Below the pieces are notes generated by a model, which was given only the letters and a program-made list of their open reading frames with translations, did no database searches and was not told the origin of the DNA. A DNA stretch of 64,000 bases from assembly GCF_000247815.1 (NCBI RefSeq), contig NC_021673.1, forward strand, positions 110,290,766-110,354,765. Direction: 5' to 3'. Below, one piece after another: positions 53,701 to 64,000 of the stretch (the stretch's first letter is position 1; each line of letters begins with the position of its first letter). Source of the DNA: Ficedula albicollis. Lineage: Eukaryota > Chordata > Aves > Passeriformes > Muscicapidae. A program made the position numbers and the translations under genes.

Positions 53701-55636
53701 GAGATTTATATTAGATTACTAAAATGGTTATTCTTAATGCCAAACCAGGGCATCCTGGGATCAGCAATAACTCCCCATGATTGCTCAGAGCAGCCTCTGG
53801 TCACGCAGTTGACCTGAACTGGAGACTGGTGGGTTGCAAAGAAGCAAGGCTTTATACCCTGGACTGAAGGAAAGCATCACTTGACCAGCCCAGGACAGAA
53901 ATTCAGCACCCACTGGTAACCCACTGATCTCTTTTTCCCTGTCCCCAGGGGAAAAAAGGGAATTATGGCAGGGCCCATCTACAAAATGCTGTCTCTATCT
54001 GGAGGTCCCTGGTACAAATTCCTATGCAGAGAGCTGAAAAGGAGGTCACTGCTTGCAATTACAGTCTTACATTGTACCCTGGATACAAATAACACCCAGC
54101 CACCGAGCACAGCCTCTGCCTGCTACTGTGGCTCAGCAGATGGAGTAGCTGCTAAGCTTAGCTTGCAGGGTAGAAAAATGGATTTTTTGTTTTATAAGCA
54201 AAACCATGTACAGATGAACTGAGGATCACCTACAGATCACAGAAATAAAATCTCTTACTTAGAAATTTTTAGGTCAACATACTACATGCCACTCTCTTCT
54301 CTCATCTCTTTTCCGCGTATTTTATTCCAGTAACTTGTTTTCTTGCTTTTCTGCTGCACTCCAGAGCTTAATTTTAGCAACTGAGGTTGGTGGGCCTTGC
54401 TCAGAATGCCTCCCAAATTTACTATTGCTCATCTTTAATGAGGTGGCTTAATAGAGATGGTACAATATATTTGCTTATAATTTCACATGATTTTCCCGTG
54501 ATTTTATTGGAAGTGGGATTTGTATCAAAGCCCAAAAATAAACCATAGAAGCTTGTGTTACAGCTTTACTGTGAAGCTTCGATGCAAACATCTGCTTCTC
54601 AATACATTCTTCCTGAAATCTAAGAAGGGTATTTTAACAGCTTTGGATACTGCACACTTTGTACTTAAATTCTGATGACTTTCTGCACCCAAGTTGCTAC
54701 TGTGAGGTGGTAACCATTTTAGTAACTTTTCTCCACACCTCTAGGCCCATTATAGACCTTTTAGAACCTCTAGGCAGGACTCTAAATCCCTGAAATACCA
54801 ACAGAATGAATTTTCTGATGTGACATCTTCAGACTAAATCCTTGTATTTACCTTAATGGTTAATATAATTATTAAAGTGATCTGCATGAGTGAATTTTTC
54901 ATTTGCATGAAGAAAGCTGTCTTTTTGTCTATTTCCTTTTTTGTTTTAAATTAGCATTTTCCCAAAGTTGACCAGAACATTAAAATTGTTTATCATGAGC
55001 CAAATTTCCATGATAAAGGAAAAAAATCCTAAGTACATCTAGAGAGAGCTTTGTGTGTACTGGATGGATACCCTTAGAGGCAGTGAAAGATGTAATTATT
55101 TGGTAATCTTAAGAGTACAGAGCAGATTGCCTTCTGAATGTAGCCATTATAATTTATGATTTCTGCCATACTATATATTGATTTCACTATCTTGAGAATC
55201 AGCACGTTTCCCTGTTGATTGAATTCAAATTATTCACTCCATAGTTACATTGATTTTAACAGTCTTCTGGACAATTTTGGACCAGGCTGGTTTCAAATTA
55301 CGCAAGATGAATTCATCATGGCTATTGATATACAAACTTCCATTCTCCAGCAACTTGAAAAAGAAACAAACTGCTTTTTTTCTCTTCTGCACAGGCCAAA
55401 CTTGTGTCACACTCACTGTACTGTAGCAGTCAGCGAGCCTTAGCCTGCATCTCATGACAACTCTGGGGAGAAAAGGCAGAAAAGAAGAGATAATTTTGTT
55501 TGTCTGAACCCAAGAATGAGTATGCCTATAGTGGATAGTGATTAAATTAACTGTACTTTTCATATATTTCATCAAAAACCAGATAATCTTCTACCTGCAG
55601 GTTACATCCAGGTGCTGCTTGGGTGTTATGAGCCAC
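50721..55636. other. Non-coding stretch, no gene seen
   Basis: AT-rich flanking sequence with random short frames. No feature is recognised. Confidence 0.5.
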
Positions 55637-55721
55637 CCTTTACTGTTTGAAGTCATGAGGCATGGATGATGGGCACCATCCTTTACTCCTTGAAGTCATG
55701 AGGCATGGATGATGGGCACCA
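55637..55721. repeat. Local tandem duplication, period 43 bp
   Basis: The unit CCTTTACT(G/C)(T/C)TTGAAGTC through GGATGATGGGCACCA occurs twice, with GAAGTCATGAGG at 55649 and 55692. Confidence 0.88.
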
Positions 55722-56267
55722 AGGTGCCTGTTTCAGCCACCTGGGATTGTCCCAAACCTCTCTGCCTCTCCCAGGTCACTCCCTCATTGAAATGTACCCC
55801 TGCCTGTCTGATGCACCTACAGGAATGGGCATTTGCATAAATCAATACCACAGCCCAACTGTTTTGTAATTAAGTTTAGGGAATCCTTTTTGGCCTCATG
55901 GCTTTTTTTCCACTTACCTTGGGCAATGATTCCCTACTCTTTTGATTTATTGCTATATAAAGGAATATTCAATATTCAGTCAGGCTGAAAACTACTGATT
56001 ACATTCCTCAGCTTTAATAAGGTATGTTATTAGATCTAACTTTCTGGAATTATCTGTAGATCAAAGATATGATCAATGGCAGCCTTTAAATATTTCCAAG
56101 TCAATATTTCCAGAGATTTATTCATTCAAAAGGACCTAGAAGTGTTTTACAATTGAAAGTTCAGATTCTACTTGCCAGCTTTATTTAGCCTTCACTTTCT
56201 TTCTTCTAAAGTTCATTAATTTGTGTCGTGAAGTTCTTGTGCCGTAAATGGTTGAAACAGTAAGATA

Positions 56268-57600
56268 TAGAATAATAGAATCATTTAAGTTGGAAAAGAC
56301 CTTTTAAATCATCAAGTCAAACAGTTAACCCAGCATTGCCAAGTCCACCCTTAAACCATATCTGTAAGCACCATATTTATAAGATTTCTAAATGCCTTCG
56401 GAGATTTCAGGTCCTTAACAGCCTGCTCCAGTGCTTGGTAAATCTTCCACTGAAAAAATTTTCCCAATATCCAATAGAAATCTTTCTTGATGTGCCTGGA
56501 GGCCATTTCCTCTTGTCCCATTTCTTGTCACCTGGGAGAAGAGCCTAACTCCACTTAACTACAACTTTATTTCTGGTAATTGTAGAGAGCAGTAAGATCT
56601 TCCCTCATCCTCTTTTACTCCAGGCTACACAACCCAGCAGCCTCAGCCACTCCTGGTAAGACTGGGGCTCGAGACCCTTCAGCAGTTCCATTGCCCTTCT
56701 CTGGATATGCTTCAGTCCCTCAATGTAGAGAGGATTGAACAGAATTCAACATGTGGTCGCACCAGTTCTGAGTACAGGGGGACAATCACTGCCCTGGTCC
56801 TGCTGGACACATCGTTTCTGATACAAGCCAGTCAAAGCAATGCTGGCTCATGTTCAGCTGCATGTTGATCAGCATCCCCAGGGCTTTTTACTTCAGACAA
56901 TTTTCCAGCCACTCTCCCCCAGCCTGCAGCTCTGCATGGGGTTATTGTGACCCAAGCGCAGGACCCATGTGGTCGCACCAGTTCTGAGTACAGGGGGACA
57001 ATCACTGCCCTGGTCCTGCTGGACACATCGTTTCTGATACAAGCCAGTCAAAGCAATGCTGGCTCATGTTCAGCTGCATGTTGATCAGCATCCCCAGGGC
57101 TTTTTACTTCAGACAATTTTCCAGCCACTCTCCCCCAGCCTGCAGCTCTGCATGGGGTTATTGTGACCCAAGCGCAGGACCCAACATTTTGGCTTTTCAG
57201 CCTCATACAATTGGCTTCAGCCCATCAATCCAGCCTGTCCAGATCCCTGCAGCCCTCCAGCACATCAGCACTCCCACCCAACTTGGTATTTCCTGTTAAC
57301 TCACTGGTTATTAAGCAGCTCCAATACTGAGCCCTGGGGATTGCCACTTGTGACTTGTGACTGGCCACCAACTGGATTTAACTGTGTTCATCACCACTCT
57401 GGCCTGGCCATCCAGGTGACTCACTGAAGCATTCCTCACCCAAGCCAAGAACAACCAGTTTCTCCAGAGGAATACTGTTGGAGAAGTGTCAAGGTTTCAC
57501 CGAAGTTGTAGGTAGACAACATCTGCAGTGTTCCTCTCATCCACTAAGTGGGTCACCCTGTCCTACAAGGAGACCAAGTTAGCCAAGGAGGTCTGCAAGT
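56268..57600 (-). mobile_element. CR1 LINE, minus strand, degenerate, with internal duplication
   Basis: The left edge (AATAGAATCATTTAAGTTGG) is the reverse complement of the CR1 3' end, so the element runs right to left. Further right, antisense CR1 landmarks follow in order: the GCCTGCTCCAGTGCTTGG block, CCATTGCCCTTCTCTGGA, AGCCTGCAGCTCTGCATGGG, CAGCCTGTCCAGATCCCTGC, TGAGCCCTGGGGATTGCCAC and GTAGGTAGACAACATCTGCA. The element ends near 57600, 5'-truncated inside ORF2. It encodes no intact protein. A 216-bp internal segment is duplicated. Confidence 0.82.
56751..57182 (-). repeat. Tandem duplication inside CR1, period 216 bp, near-identical copies
   Basis: The CR1 segment starting ATGTGGTCGCACCAG and ending AAGCGCAGGACCC is present at 56751 and again at 56967, with no difference that I can see. 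The host CR1 copy is much more diverged from the family than the two halves are from each other, so the duplication is far younger than the insertion. Confidence 0.92.
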
Positions 57601-59721
57601 CCAGACCAAATCTGGTGTTTTTATTTTTAAGACTGTATCTAAGCTACCACATGCACTATTAATGTAGAGTCCTGTCCATGCAGGCATCTCCGCTGTGCTT
57701 TCAAGCCCACCTTGGGAGAGCACATGGATATGGCCCTGTCTGCTTGCACCACCATCATGTCCTTGGCAGGGAAGCGGGGTGCTAGAGCCCAGCCAAGCTG
57801 TGCCCCCACAGCCCTGATCTTGTGCCTGTGCCCCAAAAGGATTCAACTCCTGCCCTGAGCCTGCTGCCCTCCTGAAATGGACTTTTACCTGCTCTCTGCT
57901 GGAAGAAATGTGACTAGAGCACAATTTTCAGTTTAAATGGTAGAACTGTGGGTGCATCAGGGCAAAAAGAAATTACTGGAGAAAATTAAATCAGATGATG
58001 ATTTTGCAGCGCATGTCTATTGTGCATTCAAAAAATCACCCACTTCACTACATGCACCCATTCGAGAAGGAGCATACAGGAGTTTTACTGCAATGACATG
58101 TTGTTTTCTTTTCTAATGAGGAAATGAACAATGACTTATCCTCCTTTAACCTTGCGTGTAGAAAATAAATCCAGCAGGCAGGAGAGTTTCATGATTTAAG
58201 ATGTTATTTTCTAAATTATTAAGCTTCCTGTGGAGATGAACTTGCAATCTCTGACAAACTATCTGGTGATTACTGTGATAAGAGTAGTAAATGATCTAAA
58301 AATATGTACATCATCTTTTGAAGTAGAAAGGAAGTTTTACATGAGTTCTTTAAATCTCAGAGCAGAGTCGTTTGTTCTCTGTTAGGATAAACACATCATG
58401 TTAGGGTTTACCCTGAGCAGCCTAGCAGAAAACAATCTGCATAAATAGATGAAATTTTATCAAACAATGAATAAAAGATTCAAATAGAAAATTGGCTTTC
58501 TTTTGTTTCTAAGAGGTTTAAAAAGAACAAAATTACCGAGCTGTTTCTTTTCCCATAATATCTTTTTTTAGATAATGGTGAACAGATGATTCTGTCAAAC
58601 TTCACTTGCAATGAATTCGAGACAAGGTAATATCATCATCTATCTTCTTGATGAGCCTCATCATTTTATCTTCAGTCTAAATCCTGGAGAAAAACTTAAC
58701 AAGCTCTACACATCTCTTCATTTAAAAATTATGGTTGAAGGAGAGAAAATGTTTAAGGTCAAGCTTCTAAGCTACCATCTGGAGCTCATTTAACAATTGC
58801 CAAGAACATCTGCCACTACTGCATCTGCCTAAGACAAAACTTAGCCACATCACCTCCTCTTTTAAGGACAAAATCTTAGAGTCACAGGAGCATTGACTGA
58901 GATGCCTTTCTGCCAGCAGTCAGAGTTTAGCACAAGTTTCGTGGTTTGACAACCCAGTGGACCTTTTAATAGATAAAGACAGTTCTGTAGTTCAGAACAC
59001 AGAGTTTACCATCTAAGTCCGGTTTCACAAACGGTAGTGTCATTTACAACTTTGCAAGACCCATCAAAAATGTGGGGGGTGGGGTGAGGTGGAGGGGTAT
59101 CCCCTGACTGGTGAGAGCTGAAATGCAGTTATGGGGTAGTAAAAGAAAACTCCCTTTATTCCCATTCTTGGAGCCACCCCTCTGCTTTGGCTCTCAGGTT
59201 GCTGAAAGCAGTATTTTTGGAAAGTGTTGTAAGTGAAATATGAATGCAGTCACTTAAGAGCTGAACAAAGCACATCCTCAGAGATGGGTATGATATTCTC
59301 TGAACTTTTATAACAAAATAAAAAGATATAAAAATCTGTAAAACATGGCATACGAGGTCTAATTTCTCAGATAAAACTTTGTGTCTCAATTCATATTTCA
59401 AGATATAGCAAATCCCACTGGCTATTAATTCCTTACATTGGGGAAGATGTTTAGAGTCTTAAAAATGGTGTAAGGATGCTATTCTTTACTCACATACACG
59501 AATTCTTAGTAGCAAGAAGTAGACAGGAGATGAAGACCTGTGTAACTAAATAAAAGATAAATGGTTTGGGGTTTTTTTTCATAGCTTGTATGGAAATTAT
59601 CTCCTCTAATTGATGGACATGACATATAAAAATGCCTATTAAGATATGATGAAAATTTTAACTAGAAGGAGACATTTTACATGGTTGCATCATTAGTTTG
59701 ATGATTTGATCAGACAGGGCA
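57601..59721. other. Non-coding stretch, no gene seen
   Basis: The first 320 bases (57601-57925) are GC-richer and could be a further unrecognised repeat or more degenerate CR1 sequence. A 123-codon minus-strand frame there has no recognisable product. The rest is AT-rich. Confidence 0.45.
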
Positions 59722-59847
59722 GACTCTTTCAGACATGTTTAGTGTATCAAATTTCTGTAGTTTGGTAAATGTCATGTATTTTAAGACTCTTTCAGACATG
59801 CTTAGTGTATCACATTTCTGTAGTTTGGTAAATGTCATGTATTTTTT
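59722..59847. repeat. Local tandem duplication, period 63 bp
   Basis: The unit GACTCTTTCAGACATG through GTAAATGTCATGTATTTT occurs at 59722 and 59785, with two visible substitutions. Confidence 0.9.
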
Positions 59848-61350
59848 TCGATAGGTGAAAAAGTAGTATAATATACTAAATATTTAGTGATTTGTCTGAA
59901 CTATGTAATAACCAGTGTTCAATTCAAGGTAATACATATGTATATTAATAGGTATAATGAATAATTTAATTCCATTTATAGAACACTGAATCTGTATTTT
60001 AATGGTGTCTAGAAAGCAGAGAGAATTGAAGTGATTTAAAAACTGAAAGAGACTAAAATTCCCAGATTGATTATAGATCAATTTACCTTTGAAACTGAAA
60101 AACAGGAGTTATACTTCATGTCTTTTTCTATATGAGTTTTTAAATTATGCTACATTTTGTATTTTAACAGATGGCACAATTTAATCCTTATCAGAGGACA
60201 GGAGTTATGTAGAAACTGGTAGTATTTGTCTTGTGGTGTGGAAAAGATTAATGGGAAATATAATATTTTGGGGTTTTTATATTATAGCTAAACATAGATC
60301 TCCTGAAAACTTATCATCAAGTTGGGTTTTTTACAGAATGTTTCTGTTTGTGTGAAAATGAAGAGAACTATGCCTGCAGCCAAACCTCCAATCTAGCAAC
60401 TATTAGCTTTCCAAAATTCAGAGCACCATTATCAAATCCATGACACAAACAGCATTGTATGTGATCTCCACCCAGGCTTTTCTTTCCAGTTCTATTCAAG
60501 AATTTTAACTGGCAGACGAACCTGTCACTTTGAATGTGATTTTACATTTTTTCTTGATGCCTAGAAATTGTTTATCTTTAGTAGGATCTAAATGTTTTCT
60601 CTGCTTTTGAAATGCCTCTAGTCTGAACAGTCTGCTTACAGCTGAAACAGAATTTGTAAGCAGTCTGGCATTCATGGTGTGACTCTGAAAACACTTTCTC
60701 ACCTGATCCAGATTAATTTAGACTGCCACTGAATCCTCCTGCTAAATCTCCCTGAAGTAACTTTTCTACATTATGAAAATTTAAAAAGAACTTCTGCTTT
60801 TAAGAATGAATTGACAAGTGAAAAAGTGATAGTTCACAGAATACCCACAGATGTAAAGCAAAATATCTCCTAAACATTAATTACAGTACAAGGATAAGAA
60901 TGCTGAGATTGGTGGTAAACTACATTTAGAAGAGCAAACATTTAAAAGTTAGGAAAGCCTAGAAATTAAGGTCGACAGGCAAAGTGTATAGGAGTTTTTG
61001 TACATTTTGCATACTTCAAAATAGGGGAAAAAAATAATGTTTTATGCTTATGGTGGAGCCAAAGAAAGACAAATCTGAGCAGAAATGTACATGGAAGTTG
61101 TGTATAAGAATTTATTCTCATTCTTTTCAATAAAATCAGAGCTTTTCATTGGGTTTTTTTAGATATTAATTTTTATTTTGCAAATAATGCCATAACTCTA
61201 AATTGTGGGAAAGGCTAAATTTATGCTTTGATTATTTGTTTGCAGTTGGTAAACATATGTATTTGCTTCCCATGTTTACTAAGCTATACTTTTGTGTGTT
61301 GTTGAAGCCATGTAAAAAATTAGGATGTTTATTGTGTCAATGCCTCTCTT
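59848..61350. other. Non-coding stretch, no gene seen
   Basis: AT-rich sequence up to the nested LTR/CR1 locus, with no assignable feature. Confidence 0.5.
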
Positions 61351-61768
61351 TGTTGTGGTTTAATTCCACTGGCAATGAAACATCTTGCACTCCCTCCTTA
61401 CCCTGGCGAGATGAGGAGGAGATTCAGAAAAAGGTAAACCCCACAGGCTTAGATAAGAACAATTTAATAATTGAAATAGAGTAAAATAGAACAAAACCAG
61501 CCATTGTAATGAAGAGAGAGAAACAAGTGACACACAATAAAGCTGCTCACCACCCACAGACCAATGCCCAGCCTGTCTCCCAGTAGCAACCAGCCCCACT
61601 GCCACCCCCAGCCCAGTGTAGGTTCTGAGCAAAATGTCCTGTACTGTGAAATATCCCCCTGGCCAGTTGAGGCCACCAGTTCTGCCGTGCTCCTCCCGTC
61701 TTCTTGCACACCTGCTCAGTGCAGAGGCTGGGAAACTGAACAGTCCTTGACTTAGGGTAAGTACTCAC
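61351..61768 (-). mobile_element. LTR 3' part, minus strand (same family as 14311-14850), interrupted by CR1
   Basis: Read on the plus strand this is the reverse complement of the 14311 LTR family: the terminal TTGTGGTTTAATTCCAC, then AACAATTTAATAATTGA, AACAAGTGACACACAATAAA, GCTCACCACCCACAGACC and finally CAGTCCTTGACTTAGGG. At 61768 the LTR stops in mid-sequence at the 3' end of a CR1, and it resumes at about 63173. Confidence 0.75.
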
Positions 61769-61817
61769 AGAATTCACAAAATCACAGAATCACAAGCTTG
61801 GGAGAGACCTTCAAGAT

Positions 61818-62736
<919 letters not shown>

Positions 62737-62948
62737 GGCCTCCTTGGCCGCCAGGGCACACTGCTGGCTCATGTTCAGTCGGCTGTACCAGCACCCCCAG
62801 GTCCCTTTCTGCCTGGGCACTGTCCAGCCACACCATCCCCAGCCTGTAGCACTGCAGGGGGTTATTGTGGCCAAAGTGCAGGACTTGGCACTTGGACTTG
62901 TTAAACTTCATCCCATTGGGCCCATCCATCCAACCGTTCCAGGTCTCT

Positions 62949-63134
62949 CTACAGAGCCCTCCTACCTTCCAGCTGATCAACACAAGCTCCCAGCTTAATG
63001 TCATCTGCAAATTTACTAATGAAGGACTCAATCCCCTCATCCATGTCATCAATGAAAATATTGAACAGGACTGGCCCCAGCACAGACCCCTGGGGACACC
63101 ACTGGTGACTGATCCCAGCTGGATGCAGCACCAT
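62949..63134 (-). pseudogene. CR1 ORF2 reverse-transcriptase fragment
   Basis: A 61-codon minus-strand frame includes [19 protein letters not shown], the conserved RT palm block of non-LTR retrotransposons, and further on KFADDIKLG, in which FADD is the catalytic aspartate motif. The enzyme would copy CR1 RNA into DNA at the insertion site. Only the palm region survives: the upstream endonuclease and fingers regions are absent (5' truncation), and downstream sequence runs into the G tract. It is a dead fragment. Confidence 0.85.
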
Positions 63135-63172
63135 TCACCACTGTCTGGGCCTGGCCATCCAGCCAGCTCTTA

Positions 63173-63395
63173 ACAGCTGTTGCTGTTTAGCAACAACTAA
63201 AACATCAGTGTTTTATCAACATTATTCTTATACTGAATCCAAAGCACATCGCTAGGTATGGTGCTCTTTAATTGTGTCCTATCAAGCAGGCACACTTAAG
63301 CACTGGAAGTCACTGAAGAAGAGTGGGAAAAAGCAAACAGACCAAAGCACATCGCTAGGAGGAAAGTTAACTCAATTCCAGACAAAACCAGGACA
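63173..63395 (-). mobile_element. LTR 5' part, minus strand, resuming after CR1
   Basis: After the CR1, the plus strand reads TTAGCAACAACTAAAACATC, TTATACTGAATCCAAAGCAC and, after an 85-bp foreign segment, AGGAAAGTTAACTCAATTCC and CCAGGACA. These correspond in order to the reverse complement of the first 130 bp of the 14311 LTR. The LTR therefore spans 61351-63395 and is interrupted by CR1 and by the short segment at 63257-63342. No clear target-site duplication flanks it. Confidence 0.7.
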
Positions 63396-63640
63396 GTCCA
63401 ATAGCAGCCAGGGTAAAGCTGCTGCACAATATCATGTTTGTCTCTCAGCAAAATAGGGATAAAAACACTGTTTAGAGTTTATCTCAATGTGGTATGGTGC
63501 TCCTTAATTGTGTCCTATCAAGCAGGCACACTTAAGCACTGGAAGTCACTGAAGTATGGTGCTCTTTAATTGTGTCCTATCAAGCAGGCACACTTAAGCA
63601 CTGGAAGTCACTGAAGAAGAGTGGGAAAAAGCAAACGCAA
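63257..63640. repeat. Three copies of a 60-85 bp unit, one of them inside the LTR
   Basis: The unit TATGGTGCTC(T/C)TTAATTG through GGAAGTCACTGAAG starts at 63257, 63493 and 63555. The last two are in tandem and lie outside the LTR. The first lies inside the LTR and matches the third for about 84 bp, including the AAGAGTGGGAAAAAGCAAAC tail. The LTR phrase CCAAAGCACATCGCTAGG is duplicated on either side of the first copy. Confidence 0.9.
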
Positions 63641-64000
63641 AAAAAAAAAAAGAGCAGGACAATTTGGAATTAAATTATTTTGGCAAGTGAGGGAACTTTC
63701 AACCTGGGTCAAACTAATATCAGTTGGATGATTTTTAAAGAAAATTCTCATGTGGCAAATATTTTCCCTTTGTTTTTATCAAGGATATTTATAGGTTTTA
63801 ATAAGTGCAAAGGCTCACACTCAGCATCTAATGTAGCACTCTCTGTTGTGGTAACAATGCTGATAGTGTAATAAATAAATACAGTGGTTTGGAGCTGCTC
63901 AGGTGATGAAATCATCTTTTCTCATTCTTCTTCTTGCTAGCCCAGCTACATCTCTTGGTGCCACCAAAGGTAGGCAGATTTTTGAAAAAGTTTAATACAG
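63641..64000. other. Non-coding stretch at window end, no gene seen
   Basis: A short A-tract near 63639-63651 follows the last repeat copy. The rest is unremarkable unique-looking sequence. No exon is recognised. Confidence 0.5.

Noticed and set aside
57553..57924. 123-codon minus-strand frame next to the CR1
   Set aside because: No domain recognised. It overlaps the CR1 edge and a GC-richer patch, so it is probably repeat-derived or chance.
61360..61777. Minus- and plus-strand frames of 63-90 codons
   Set aside because: They lie in the LTR half of the nested locus, which is not protein coding.
63257..63640. Repeat-spacer pattern that could be mistaken for a CRISPR array
   Set aside because: Only three copies, of unequal length and spacing, partly inside an LTR, in a vertebrate genome.

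Overview
This is eukaryotic, vertebrate DNA, almost certainly from a bird and most likely a songbird. It is AT-rich, has no long intact reading frames of normal composition, and carries CR1-type LINE fragments and solo LTRs of families I recognise from avian genomes. There are no bacterial genes, operons, CRISPR arrays or phage modules.

The one protein-coding exon I can name is on the minus strand at 35159-35367. It has a consensus splice acceptor and donor and encodes a 33-residue type II membrane-anchor start closely matching what I recall of the N-terminus of CHST9 (N-acetylgalactosamine 4-O-sulfotransferase 2). A CpG-rich region at about 41.7-42.7 kb with a strong minus-strand splice donor at 41670/41671 is the likely CHST9 promoter and non-coding first exon. 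On this reading 35368-41670 is the first intron, 1-35158 is part of the next intron (the sulfotransferase domain lies outside the window), and 42.7-64 kb is 5' flanking DNA.

Mobile elements: a plus-strand solo LTR (14311-14850); a CR1 copy split by a 658-bp solo LTR with a 5-bp target-site duplication (27690-28795); a 3'-truncated LTR fragment (49527-50095); a minus-strand CR1 with an internal 216-bp duplication (56268-57600); and a nested locus (61351-63395) in which a CR1 sits inside a minus-strand LTR of the same family as the one at 14311. The inner CR1 retains a fragment of its reverse transcriptase, including the FADD catalytic motif.

Simple sequence is extreme. There is an uninterrupted (GGAA)n array of 757 bp and three uninterrupted G tracts of 794, 170 and 916 bp. 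The G tracts sit in an AT-rich intron, in the candidate promoter, and where about 0.5 kb of CR1 body should be, so they look more like gap-fill or sequencing artefacts than biology. The window also holds at least a dozen short local tandem duplications (27-216 bp periods) and one apparent templated insertion near 63.3 kb. I found no evidence for a previously undescribed gene system; the best leads are the altered 5' end of the CHST9 coding exon, the unassigned GC-rich island beside it, and the G tracts.
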